A stretch of DNA of 8,664 nucleotides from Bacteroidota bacterium (lineage in GTDB: Bacteria > Bacteroidota > Ignavibacteria > Ignavibacteriales > Ignavibacteriaceae), in NCBI GenBank assembly GCA_021793635.1, contig JAJYSI010000116.1, forward strand, positions 1-8,664, given 5' to 3'. This document shows, piece by piece, positions 1 to 6,711 of the stretch. How positions within the stretch are numbered: the stretch's first letter is position 1; each line of letters opens with the position of its first letter. Position numbers and translations under genes: made by a program. Below the pieces are notes generated by a model that was not told where the DNA came from, made no database searches, and saw only the letters and a list, made by a program, of their open reading frames with translations.

Positions 1-1959
1 GAGAATCTTAATTCCTGCTTCATGCAGTTTTACAGCAAGATTATTAGGAATTTGGCCGCCCATCGAAATAATAACACCTTCGGGGTTTTCTTTATCGTAA
101 ATATCAAGAACTCTTTCAAAAGTCAATTGTTCAAAATAAAGCTTATCACAAATATCATAATCGGTGCTAACGGTCTCCGGATTACAATTAATCATGATTG
201 TCTTGTAGTCAAGTTTATTGCAAGTAAGCACAGCATTAACGCAGCACCAGTCAAACTCGACAGAAGAGCCGATTCTATATGCCCCACTTCCAAGCACAAC
301 GATCTGATTTTTATCGCCGAATTTTATATCGTTTTCTTTGCCGTGGTAGGTTAAATAGAGATAATTTGTTTGTGCCGGATATTCAGCTGCAAGAGTATCG
401 ATTTGTTTTACTACAGGAATTACGTTTAATTCCTTCCGGTATTTTCTTACATCCATTTCTTTAGAGTCTGAGAGGTGAGCAATTTGCAAATCGCTGAATC
501 CATTTTGCTTTGCTTCTTCCATTAAAGATTTGGATATTTTTTGAAGCTTTAAGCCTTTTAATTTTTTTTCGGTGTCGATAATATTTCTCATCTTATAGAT
601 GAACCAGGGGGTAATTTTAGAAAGCTGATGAATTTTATCTACCGAGTAACCATTTTGAAGTGCTTTTGCGACTGCATAAATTCTTTTATCGGTGGGTTTA
701 GAAAGTTCCTCATCTAAATTTTCAAACATTAAACTGTTGCCGGTAAATCCTTTCATACCTATATCAAGCATACGAATTGCTTTTTGAAGCACTTCTTCAA
801 AACTTCTGCCGAGAGACATCACCTCGCCAACTGACTTCATTTCGGAACCAAGCTGTGTGCTTACCTGACGAAACTTTTGTAAGTCCCAACGCGGGAATTT
901 AAGAGCAACGTAGTCGAGTGCCGGCTCAAACATAGCAGACGTTTCGCGCGTAATAATATTTTCAACTTCGTTAAGAGCATATCCAAGCGCGAGCTTAGCT
1001 GCTATAAAGGCAAGTGGGTATCCGGTGGCTTTAGAGGCAAGTGCAGAGCTACGGCTTAATCTTGCATTCACTTCTATAATTCTATAATCGTCCGATTTAG
1101 GATCCAGCGCATATTGAATATTGCACTCGCCTATAACTCCAAGATGACGAATTAATTTTATACCGATTGAGCGAAGTTTAAAATTTTCATGGGCAGATAA
1201 AGTCTGTACCGGCGCAATAACTATACTGTCACCGGTATGAATTCCCATCGGGTCAACATTCTCCATAGAGCAAATAGTAATGCAATTGTTGAATTTGTCC
1301 CGGACAATTTCATATTCTACCTCTTTCCATCCATAAAGAGATTCTTCGATTAAAATTTGATTAGTAAAAGAAAAAGCACGATGTGTTTTTTCCAAAAGCT
1401 CTTTTTCATTATTTACTATTCCCGAACCGAGCCCGCCAAGCGCGTAGGCAATTCGAACCATGACAGGAAAACCGATTTCTCTTGCAGCATGAAGAGCTTC
1501 ATCATCATTAGTAGCTGTTTTACTTAACGCAACCTTCAATCCGATTTCAGAGACTTTATTTGCAAACAGAAGCCTATCCTCAGTAGCTTCAATAGCTTCA
1601 ACGGGTGTTCCTAAAACTTTTACATTATACTTAGCAAGAATGCCTTTCTCATAAAGTTCAACGCCAACGTTGAGAGCAGTTTGCCCGCCGAATTGAAGAA
1701 GTATGCTGTCAGGTTCTTCTTTCTGAATTATTTTTTCGACAAATTCAGTTTTAATAGGCAGGAAGTAGACCTTATCGGCAAAATTTTCTGAAGTTTGGAT
1801 AGTAGCAATATTCGGATTAACAAGGACAGAAATAATTCCGTCTTCTTTTAATGCTTTAATAGCCTGACTTCCGGAGTAGTCAAACTCGCCTGCTTGTCCG
1901 ATTTGCAAAGCACCTGAGCCAAGTATCAAAACTTTTTTTGGTTTACCGCGTTTAATCAT
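1..1959 (-). CDS. carB: Carbamoyl-phosphate synthase large subunit, C-terminus cut by window edge
   Basis: This cytoplasmic subunit makes carbamoyl phosphate from bicarbonate, two ATP and ammonia channelled from CarA, feeding pyrimidine and arginine synthesis. I read 653 uninterrupted codons from the ATG at 1959; about 1070 is usual, so the second ATP-grasp and the allosteric domain lie outside the window. Visible parts are the N-terminal pre-ATP-grasp region ([20 protein letters not shown], residues 14-33), the first ATP-grasp domain with R129, R169, E215, H241, Q282, E296 and N298 at the expected ATP/metal sites, the oligomerisation region (about 400-545), and the start of the second half ([15 protein letters not shown], 557-571). 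The wording resembles the CPSase part of animal CAD more than E. coli CarB, for example [20 protein letters not shown] at 518-537. The ATG overlaps the carA stop by 4 bases, implying translational coupling. Identity is secure. Confidence 0.97.
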   Translation of the reverse strand, partial: MIKRGKPKKVLILGSGALQIGQAGEFDYSGSQAIKALKEDGIISVLVNPNIATIQTSENFADKVYFLPIKTEFVEKIIQKEEPDSILLQFGGQTALNVGVELYEKGILAKYNVKVLGTPVEAIEATEDRLLFANKVSEIGLKVALSKTATNDDEALHAAREIGFPVMVRIAYALGGLGSGIVNNEKELLEKTHRAFSFTNQILIEESLYGWKEVEYEIVRDKFNNCITICSMENVDPMGIHTGDSIVIAPVQTLSAHENFKLRSIGIKLIRHLGVIGECNIQYALDPKSDDYRIIEVNARLSRSSALASKATGYPLAFIAAKLALGYALNEVENIITRETSAMFEPALDYVALKFPRWDLQKFRQVSTQLGSEMKSVGEVMSLGRSFEEVLQKAIRMLDIGMKGFTGNSLMFENLDEELSKPTDKRIYAVAKALQNGYSVDKIHQLSKITPWFIYKMRNIIDTEKKLKGLKLQKISKSLMEEAKQNGFSDLQIAHLSDSKEMDVRKYRKELNVIPVVKQIDTLAAEYPAQTNYLYLTYHGKENDIKFGDKNQIVVLGSGAYRIGSSVEFDWCCVNAVLTCNKLDYKTIMINCNPETVSTDYDICDKLYFEQLTFERVLDIYDKENPEGVIISMGGQIPNNLAVKLHEAGIKIL

Positions 1960-3032
1960 TTTAAAGCCCTCAAAAACATGTCGAAAATAAACTCTGTATC
2001 ATCAGGCCCCGGCGATGCCTCGGGGTGAAATTGCGCTGCGAAGTAAGGTTTAGAGATATGAATTATTCCTTCGTTTGTTCCGTCGTTATCATTAACAAAC
2101 CACTCGCGCCAATCTTCGGGGAGAGTTTCGGAGTCAACTGCATAGCCATGATTTTGTGAAGTAATATAGCATCTTTTAGTTCCCATTTCATTGCAAGGTT
2201 GATTATGCCCGCGGTGCCCATATTTTAATTTGTAAGTATTTGCGCCGGCAGCAAGCGCCATAATTTGACTGCCAAGACAAACTCCTAAAATCGGAATTCC
2301 TTTGGTCATAGCTTTTCTTGCATTCTCAATAGTTGAAGTACACATTTTCGGATCACCCGGTCCGTTTGAAATTAGAATCCCGTTGGTTTTTTCTTTAGAA
2401 AAATCATAATCGTAAGGAACTCTTAAAACAGTAATATCTCTTTTTAGATAAGCTTGTATGATGTTGTTCTTTGTTCCGCAATCGACCAGAACTATTTTTT
2501 TGGAGCCGCGTTTAAATTCAACCGGTTCTTTAACGCTTACTTCGCCGACTAAATTTAATAGATTCACATCTTCAAAATCTATTTCCTTGTTTTCGACAAC
2601 AATAATTTTTCCCAGCATTGTGCCATGATCGCGAAGCCTTCTAGTAAGCATCCTTGTATCTATTCCTGTAATTCCAGGAATTTTTTGTTCAATCATCCAA
2701 TCGGACAGTGAGCGTTTGGCATTCCAGTGGGAATAGTTTTCAGAGTAATCCGAAACGATTAATGCTCTGCAATGAATTTGTTCAGATTCAAAATATTTTA
2801 ACAAATTATTTTCGCGTTCATATCCGGGGACACCATAATTTCCGATTAACGGATAAGTGCTAACCAAAATTTGCCCACGATAAGATGGATCGGTCATTGT
2901 TTCCGGATAGCCTACCATTCCGGTATTAAAGACTACTTCCCCGTTTGTATTTTTTTCATATCCAAAGCTAAAGCCGGAAAACTCCGTTCCGTCTTCTAAA
3001 ATTAATTTTGCGACCTTTCTTTCATTGCTCAT
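1956..3032 (-). CDS. carA: Carbamoyl-phosphate synthase small (glutaminase) subunit
   Basis: CarA hydrolyses glutamine and passes ammonia to CarB. The 358 residues fit the family's usual 360-380. The N-terminal small-chain domain (about 7-140) contains [20 protein letters not shown] at 35-54. The class I glutamine amidotransferase domain (about 179-355) has the nucleophile C252 in GVCLGSQ and H336/E338 in QFHPEA. Residues 292-322 (SQNHGYAV through NDGTNEG) resemble the same part of eukaryotic CAD. Position 255 is Ser where many homologues have His (CLGHQ); Q256 is kept. I start the gene at the ATG at 3032, with AGGAAG 9 bases upstream. A longer reading frame opens at a GTG at 3083, but that codon lies inside the terminator hairpin and its 17 extra residues match nothing I know in CarA. 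The gene precedes carB with a 4-base overlap and is probably controlled by the leader attenuator. Confidence 0.97.
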   Translation of the reverse strand: MSNERKVAKLILEDGTEFSGFSFGYEKNTNGEVVFNTGMVGYPETMTDPSYRGQILVSTYPLIGNYGVPGYERENNLLKYFESEQIHCRALIVSDYSENYSHWNAKRSLSDWMIEQKIPGITGIDTRMLTRRLRDHGTMLGKIIVVENKEIDFEDVNLLNLVGEVSVKEPVEFKRGSKKIVLVDCGTKNNIIQAYLKRDITVLRVPYDYDFSKEKTNGILISNGPGDPKMCTSTIENARKAMTKGIPILGVCLGSQIMALAAGANTYKLKYGHRGHNQPCNEMGTKRCYITSQNHGYAVDSETLPEDWREWFVNDNDGTNEGIIHISKPYFAAQFHPEASPGPDDTEFIFDMFLRALK

Positions 3033-3069
3033 TCTTACATTCTTCCTTTTAGTCAGTTTCCATTCAAAC

Positions 3070-3098
3070 AAAAAAATAGCCACTCGTGGAGTGGCTAT
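3070..3098 (-). terminator. Intrinsic terminator in the carAB leader (attenuator)
   Basis: On the minus strand, ATAGCCACTC (3098-3089), loop CAC, and GAGTGGCTAT (3085-3076) form a perfect 10-bp stem. Its last T continues into six more (3075-3070), giving a run of seven T. The T-run lies on the minus side only, so it works in the carA direction. No minus-strand gene lies upstream to be terminated, and the 37 bases between it and the carA ATG seem too short for a separate promoter. I therefore infer a regulated terminator inside the carAB leader. The structure is seen; the regulatory role is inferred. Confidence 0.85.
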
Positions 3099-3110
3099 GC
3101 TAATAGACTC
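3089..3110 (-). promoter_or_regulatory. Candidate antiterminator hairpin competing with the carAB terminator
   Basis: Minus-strand GAGTCTAT (3110-3103) can pair with ATAG (3098-3095) plus ACTC (3092-3089). This gives 8 bp with a two-base CC bulge and a TAGC loop. The fold uses the whole 5' arm of the terminator, so the two structures exclude each other. GAGTCTAT is the terminator 3' arm GAGTGGCTAT minus GG, which suggests a built-in mimic. The pairing is AT-rich and clearly weaker than the terminator, so it would need help from a protein, a ligand, a paused polymerase or a ribosome. Confidence 0.5.
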
Positions 3111-3169
3111 TTTATAATTTCACCATCTGTCTTAAGTCGAATAATGCTAATCTCTTTGAATAATATCAT
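3095..3169 (-). CDS. Possible 24-residue leader peptide of carAB
   Basis: An ATG at 3169 opens 24 codons (begins MILFKEIS, ends KSLLA) and stops at TAG 3097-3095, inside the 5' arm of the attenuator stem. A ribosome reaching this stop would cover the stem and keep the terminator from forming, as in the pyrL leader of E. coli pyrBI. Against it: there is no Shine-Dalgarno sequence, and the predicted transcript start lies only a few bases upstream, so initiation would be nearly leaderless. The peptide has no known homologue to me. The placement is suggestive, but the ORF could be chance. Confidence 0.35.
   Translation of the reverse strand: MILFKEISIIRLKTDGEIIKSLLA
3097..3157 (-). repeat. Direct repeat AAAGAG-(n)-ATTAGCAT in the carAB leader
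   Basis: In the minus-strand leader, AAAGAGATTAGCAT (3157-3144) returns as AAAGAG-TCT-ATTAGCAT (3113-3097). Every base is shared except a three-base insert. The second copy contains the 5' arm of the candidate antiterminator and runs into the terminator stem. The copies start 44 bases apart. They may be RNA or DNA recognition elements for the leader, or remnants of a duplication. Confidence 0.5.
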
Positions 3170-3181
3170 AAAAATTTTTAA

Positions 3182-3213
3182 CAAATATAAATCATAAAGG
3201 TTACAGTTTCAAT
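3182..3213 (-). promoter_or_regulatory. Predicted carAB promoter (Bacteroidota type)
   Basis: On the minus strand, ATTG (3213-3210) is followed after 20 bases by TATATTTG (3189-3182), an exact match to the TAnnTTTG -7 element known from Bacteroidota. Spacing fits the usual 19-21 bases. Transcription would start near 3177-3173, giving a leader of roughly 140 bases that includes the attenuator. AT-rich DNA offers many near matches; the support comes from spacing and position together. Confidence 0.5.
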
Positions 3214-3335
3214 TCACAAGACTAAAAACTTAGTGATGAAATTCACTTCAAGTAAAGCATTTCTTAATGTAAATTGAATAGAATTTTTGGGAAGGATGAA
3301 TTAATATAAATTTACCAGACTGAAATATTCTGAGA

Positions 3336-3367
3336 CTTGTTAAGACAGCTAAAAATCATAATATTTG
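3336..3367 (+). promoter_or_regulatory. Predicted phoH-operon promoter (Bacteroidota type)
   Basis: CTTG (3336-3339), a 20-base spacer and AATATTTG (3360-3367) match the TTTG / TAnnTTTG pattern with one mismatch in each element. The spacer length equals that of the divergent carAB promoter. A start near 3373 would leave a 5' leader of about 20 bases before the ATG at 3392. The rest of the 3033-3391 intergenic region, beyond the leader elements listed separately, shows no gene. Confidence 0.45.
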
Positions 3368-3391
3368 CACCGAAACAAAAGAGCACTTTGA

Positions 3392-4762
3392 ATGAAAATT
3401 AAAAAAATTTCCCAACCGCAGAAACCAATCAAAAGATTAAAAACATTTATACTTGATACCAACGTGATTCTTCACGATGCCACATGCATTAACCAATTCC
3501 AGGAACACGATGTTATAATTCCTCTGACTGTTATCGAAGAATTAGATCATTTTAAAAGAGGAAGCCAAGTAATAAACCTTAACGCAAGAGAATTTGCACG
3601 AACTTTGGACTCGATGACCGGCACTGCGCTTTTTAACGGCGGAGTTTCAATGGGAAAAGGAAGAGGCAAAGTAAGAATAGCTATTTCTCGCGGAATTGCT
3701 AATGAAATTAAAGAAATATTTAAGGAAGACACGCCTGATCATAGAATTCTTTCAGTTGCTTTTGAGTGGAATAAAAAAGTTAACGGCAGATCGACAATAA
3801 TTTTAGTTACGAAAGATGTTAACCTTAGAATGAAGGCGAAAGCACTTGGCATTCTTGCTGAAGATTATACAACAGACCGAATCAACAGCGTAGAAGAGCT
3901 TTATAGCGGTAAAGAAATAGTGGAAGATTTTGATGATGAGATAATCGTTAAATTATTTCAGCCTCCATATGAAATTCCCGCAAAGTTAGTATTAAAAAAA
4001 TTAAACAGCGACGCAGTCCCGAATAAATTTTACATTATTAGAAATTCAAACAGATCTGTGCTTGCCTATCTTGATCAAGAGATGGGAAACCTTAGGAAAG
4101 TTGATAAAAATATTATATACGGAATTAAACCTCGCAACGCTGAACAGACTTTTGCAGTTGATGCTTTAACAAATTTAGATATCTCTTTAGTCACATTAAC
4201 CGGAAAAGCCGGAACCGGAAAGACACTTCTTGCACTTGCAAGCGCTTTGAACGTGAGAAAAAATTACCGGCAGATTTTTATTGCGCGTCCGATCATCCCC
4301 CTAAGTAACAGAGACATAGGTTATCTCCCGGGCGATGTTCAAAGTAAAATTGAACCTTACATGCAGCCGCTGTGGGACAATCTGCGCGTCATACAAGATC
4401 AATTTACCGAAACCGATAAACAAAGCATGTTAATTACAAATATGGTTAAGGAGGAGAAACTTGTTATCGAACCGCTTTCGTATATCCGCGGAAGGAGCCT
4501 GCAAAGAATTTTCTTTATTGTAGATGAGGCACAAAACTTAACACCGCATGAAATTAAAACAATTATAACCCGTGCCGGCGAAGGTTCTAAAGTTGTATTT
4601 ACCGGAGACATTTACCAGATCGATCATCCTTATCTTGATTCACAATCAAATGGGCTTACTTATTTAATCGACCACTTTATGGGACAGAAACTCTACGCTC
4701 ATATTAATCTTGAAAAGGGAGAACGCTCTGAGCTTGCCGAGCTAGCGAGCAATCTTTTATAG
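3392..4762 (+). CDS. PIN domain-PhoH ATPase fusion (PhoH2/YlaK-like)
   Basis: This 456-residue cytoplasmic protein joins a PIN-type RNase domain to a PhoH P-loop ATPase. Characterised PhoH2 proteins of this layout act as ATP-dependent RNA helicases and RNases; that role is family knowledge. The PIN domain (about 17-160) keeps its acidic metal-binding residues: D22 in LDTNV, E49/E50 and D52 in VIEELDHFK, D116 in DHRIL and D142 in TKDVNLR. A linker (about 185-245) leads to the PhoH domain (about 246-456). That domain has a Q-motif-like KPRNAEQ ending at Q252, Walker A GKAGTGKT at 271-278, Walker B IFFIVDEAQ with D378/E379, and TGDIYQID at 404-411. Length fits the family. The start has no clear Shine-Dalgarno sequence, as with its neighbours. 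No antitoxin-like gene precedes it, unlike mycobacterial phoAT-phoH2. It heads a plus-strand cluster with the next gene 7 bases downstream. Confidence 0.93.
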   Translation: MKIKKISQPQKPIKRLKTFILDTNVILHDATCINQFQEHDVIIPLTVIEELDHFKRGSQVINLNAREFARTLDSMTGTALFNGGVSMGKGRGKVRIAISRGIANEIKEIFKEDTPDHRILSVAFEWNKKVNGRSTIILVTKDVNLRMKAKALGILAEDYTTDRINSVEELYSGKEIVEDFDDEIIVKLFQPPYEIPAKLVLKKLNSDAVPNKFYIIRNSNRSVLAYLDQEMGNLRKVDKNIIYGIKPRNAEQTFAVDALTNLDISLVTLTGKAGTGKTLLALASALNVRKNYRQIFIARPIIPLSNRDIGYLPGDVQSKIEPYMQPLWDNLRVIQDQFTETDKQSMLITNMVKEEKLVIEPLSYIRGRSLQRIFFIVDEAQNLTPHEIKTIITRAGEGSKVVFTGDIYQIDHPYLDSQSNGLTYLIDHFMGQKLYAHINLEKGERSELAELASNLL

Positions 4763-4769
4763 AAATGTA

Positions 4770-5312
4770 ATGACAATAACCGAAAATAATATAACCAATT
4801 ATTCGTATTCTTTTTTTTATAGAGCTATTTACCGTTACGGAAATATCCCAGCTACTATAATACTTTTTGCTTTTTTAATTTCCGCAGTTTCTAACATTAA
4901 CTATTCGTTAATATATCTTTTCCCTTTTGTAATCACTGCATTATTGATTTACTACATTAACAAACAATATTTGACGATGTACAAAATTCTTGCTTATAAC
5001 ATTTCTGCTGACAAAGAAAAAATTACATGCACAGATTTCCTTTTTTCGAAGAGGAAAATTGTAATTTATTATTCAGAAATCGAAATTTTAGAAGGCGGAA
5101 TTTTCGACGGAAGATATAACGGGTTAGCAAAAGTGTGTGATAGGAGAAGTAAAATATGTATAGGATTTTTTAGCAAGTTAAGTAATTCAGTTCAACTTGA
5201 AAAGACTCTTCTTAGCAATGTAAATGATCAAGTGTATAGCCGTGTATTGCAAAAACTAAAAGCGACTAAAAGAAATCCCCCTCTGTCCACCGAAAGAGAT
5301 AAAAAAGCCTAA
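4770..5312 (+). CDS. Small membrane protein of unknown function, possibly with a PH-like cytosolic domain
   Basis: I do not recognise this 180-residue protein. Two hydrophobic segments (about 26-43 and 46-63, short loop between) look like a transmembrane hairpin. They are followed by a soluble part of about 100 residues with alternating beta-type stretches: YKILAYNISADKEKITC, then IVIYYSEIEILEGGIFDGR. The tail (about 160-180) is rich in Lys and Arg. Two helices followed by a small beta-rich domain recall bacterial PH-domain membrane proteins (YdbS/YcxB-like), but this is a shape guess. The gene starts 7 bases after the phoH stop, so it is very likely co-transcribed and perhaps translationally linked. 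No Shine-Dalgarno sequence is visible. mnmA follows after 84 bases. Confidence 0.8.
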   Translation: MTITENNITNYSYSFFYRAIYRYGNIPATIILFAFLISAVSNINYSLIYLFPFVITALLIYYINKQYLTMYKILAYNISADKEKITCTDFLFSKRKIVIYYSEIEILEGGIFDGRYNGLAKVCDRRSKICIGFFSKLSNSVQLEKTLLSNVNDQVYSRVLQKLKATKRNPPLSTERDKKA

Positions 5313-5359
5313 GATTTCTGCGCCACAATTTTTCCCCAAAAACTTATCCCTGCTTTCAT

Positions 5360-5367
5360 TATTTTTG
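5360..5367 (+). promoter_or_regulatory. Possible -7 element in front of mnmA
   Basis: TATTTTTG matches TAnnTTTG exactly and lies 29 bases before the mnmA ATG. I find no TTG element at the right distance upstream (5336-5339 reads CCAA), so this may be chance in AT-rich DNA. If real, mnmA could be transcribed separately from the phoH unit. Confidence 0.25.
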
Positions 5368-5396
5368 TCTATGAAAAATTAAACAAAACAGTTAAC

Positions 5397-6446
5397 ATGA
5401 AAATTGCGGTATTACTTTCCGGGGGCGTTGACAGCTCCGTTGCAATGCGATTATTAAAAGATCAAGGTCATGATCTTACGGCATTCTATTTAAAGATATG
5501 GCTTCAAGATGAATTTTCTTTCCTAGGTGAATGCCCCTGGGAAGAGGATCTTAAATATGCCAGAAGTGCCTGCCAGCAGGCAGGAATTCCTTTAGAGATC
5601 ATTCCGTTGCAAACTGAATATTGGGAAACAGTTGTTACCTACACAATTTCCGAAATTAAAGAAGGACGAACGCCTAATCCGGATATTTTCTGCAACAGCT
5701 TAATAAAATTCGGGCAGTTTTACGAAAAAATAGATTCTTCATTTGAAAAAGTTGCAAGCGGTCATTACGCAAAAGTTGAATTGAAAAACGGGAAATATCA
5801 ATTAAGTATGTCGCCAGATCCAATTAAGGATCAGACTTACTTTTTAGCCTACTTAACGCAGAGACAATTATCGCGGGCCATATTCCCGATCGGTTCATTC
5901 AAAAAAAGTGAAGTAAGAAATTATGCTCGTCAATATCAATTGCCGACAATGGATCGCAGAGACAGTCAGGGAATTTGTTTCCTAGGGCAGATTAAATTTA
6001 ATGAATTTGTAAAACATCATCTCGGCGAGACTAAGGGCGAAATAATTGATTCGGACTCCGGTAAAAAATTAGGTGATCATAACGGCTATTATTTTTACAC
6101 AATAGGGCAACGCTCCGGGCTTGGTTTATCCGGCGGTCCCTGGTATGTGGTAAAAAAGGATGTTAAAGAGAATCTTGTTTATGTTTCAAGAGAAGATCAA
6201 GCGCTTAGAGAAAAGAATTTTTTTACTGCAGGTAAGTTTAATTGGATTTCAGAAGAAAGACCATCAACAAATGATCTAAAAGTTAAAATCCGTCATGGCG
6301 CAAAAATGTTTTCTTGTCGTCTTACATTCACAGACGAAGATACAGCGGAAATAAAGTTAGATAAACCGGATCAGGGAATAGCTTCGGGTCAGTTTGCAGT
6401 TTTTTATCAAAGTGATTTATGCCTCGGCAGCGGAATAATTTTATAA
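5397..6446 (+). CDS. mnmA: tRNA-specific 2-thiouridylase MnmA
   Basis: MnmA uses ATP and a persulfide sulfur to thiolate U34 of the tRNAs for Lys, Glu and Gln in the cytoplasm, improving decoding. The 349 residues match the family (about 350-380). The N-terminal PP-loop pyrophosphatase motif is SGGVDSS at 8-14. The catalytic cysteines are C99 (RTPNPDIFCN) and C194 (DSQGICF). KDQTYFL at 144-150 and YTIGQRSGLGL are further family marks, and the C-terminal beta-barrel ends in GSGIIL. WLQDEFSFLGECPWEEDLKYA-type wording (split at 35-43 and 44-55) and the C-terminal FYQSDLCLGSGIIL resemble plant organellar MnmA more than E. coli MnmA. The frame starts at once with MKIAVLL, so no other start is needed; no Shine-Dalgarno sequence is seen. 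It is the last gene of the plus-strand cluster. Confidence 0.97.
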   Translation: MKIAVLLSGGVDSSVAMRLLKDQGHDLTAFYLKIWLQDEFSFLGECPWEEDLKYARSACQQAGIPLEIIPLQTEYWETVVTYTISEIKEGRTPNPDIFCNSLIKFGQFYEKIDSSFEKVASGHYAKVELKNGKYQLSMSPDPIKDQTYFLAYLTQRQLSRAIFPIGSFKKSEVRNYARQYQLPTMDRRDSQGICFLGQIKFNEFVKHHLGETKGEIIDSDSGKKLGDHNGYYFYTIGQRSGLGLSGGPWYVVKKDVKENLVYVSREDQALREKNFFTAGKFNWISEERPSTNDLKVKIRHGAKMFSCRLTFTDEDTAEIKLDKPDQGIASGQFAVFYQSDLCLGSGIIL

Positions 6447-6456
6447 ATTCTATCTA

Positions 6457-6471
6457 CTTGGATTTTCCAAG
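6457..6471. terminator. Weak hairpin after mnmA, doubtful terminator
   Basis: CTTGGA and TCCAAG form a 6-bp stem around a TTT loop, starting 10 bases past the mnmA stop. No T-run follows on either strand, so intrinsic termination is doubtful. It may instead stabilise the mRNA 3' end. Confidence 0.25.
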
Positions 6472-6549
6472 AATCATACGATTTCAAATAGTAAACCATG
6501 TTTTCCTTCACATTTTCTTATGTGATTATCACCTAGTTCTACCGTAGAA

Positions 6550-6670
6550 AAATAATATTTCCCATTCATCAATAATCAGTTTAAACTTCTTTAGAATATA
6601 ATAAGCTTTGCATAGGTAAGTCAACAAATATTATTTCTAATAGGCTTTAAACGGTAACCAAATATTATTT
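6550..6670. repeat. Three copies of the near-palindrome AAATA-N-TATTT before the DUF5916 gene
   Basis: AAATAATATTT (6550-6560) and AAATATTATTT (6626-6636 and 6660-6670) are the same odd-length palindrome, differing only at the central base. The last two share a 5' C and start 34 bases apart, about three helical turns. All lie within 165 bases upstream of the ATG at 6712. Such an arrangement would suit binding sites of a dimeric regulator, but the composition is low-complexity AT. Otherwise the 6447-6711 gap shows only the weak hairpin after mnmA and no convincing gene. Confidence 0.4.
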
Positions 6671-6711
6671 TTTCAGTCAAAAGTAAAAATACGAAGGAAA
6701 GAAAAAGTTTA

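Noticed and set aside
22..464. Plus-strand reading frames of 110 and 61 codons
   Set aside because: They lie opposite carB, whose frame is intact and clearly homologous; their translations look like antisense shadows.
3033..3083. 17-residue N-terminal extension of carA starting at GTG 3083
   Set aside because: The GTG lies in the 3' arm of the terminator hairpin, the extra residues do not look like CarA, and the ATG at 3032 has a suitable AGGAAG upstream.
3061..3110. Hairpin at 3076-3098 as a transcription-factor operator or a plus-strand terminator
   Set aside because: The T-run is on the minus side only, and the stem plus T-tail fits an RNA terminator better than a DNA operator.
3032..3180. 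PyrR-type anti-antiterminator in the carAB leader
   Set aside because: I looked for the ARUCCNGNGAGGYU consensus and found no convincing match.
3547..4611. Minus-strand reading frames of 61 and 70 codons within phoH
   Set aside because: Both are antisense to the well-supported PIN-PhoH gene and show no features of their own.
6474..6569. Minus-strand 31-codon ORF (begins MNGKYYFS) between mnmA and the DUF5916 gene
   Set aside because: The translation looks mildly protein-like, but it is very short, has no ribosome binding site or promoter, and overlaps one palindrome copy. A conserved match in relatives would revive it.
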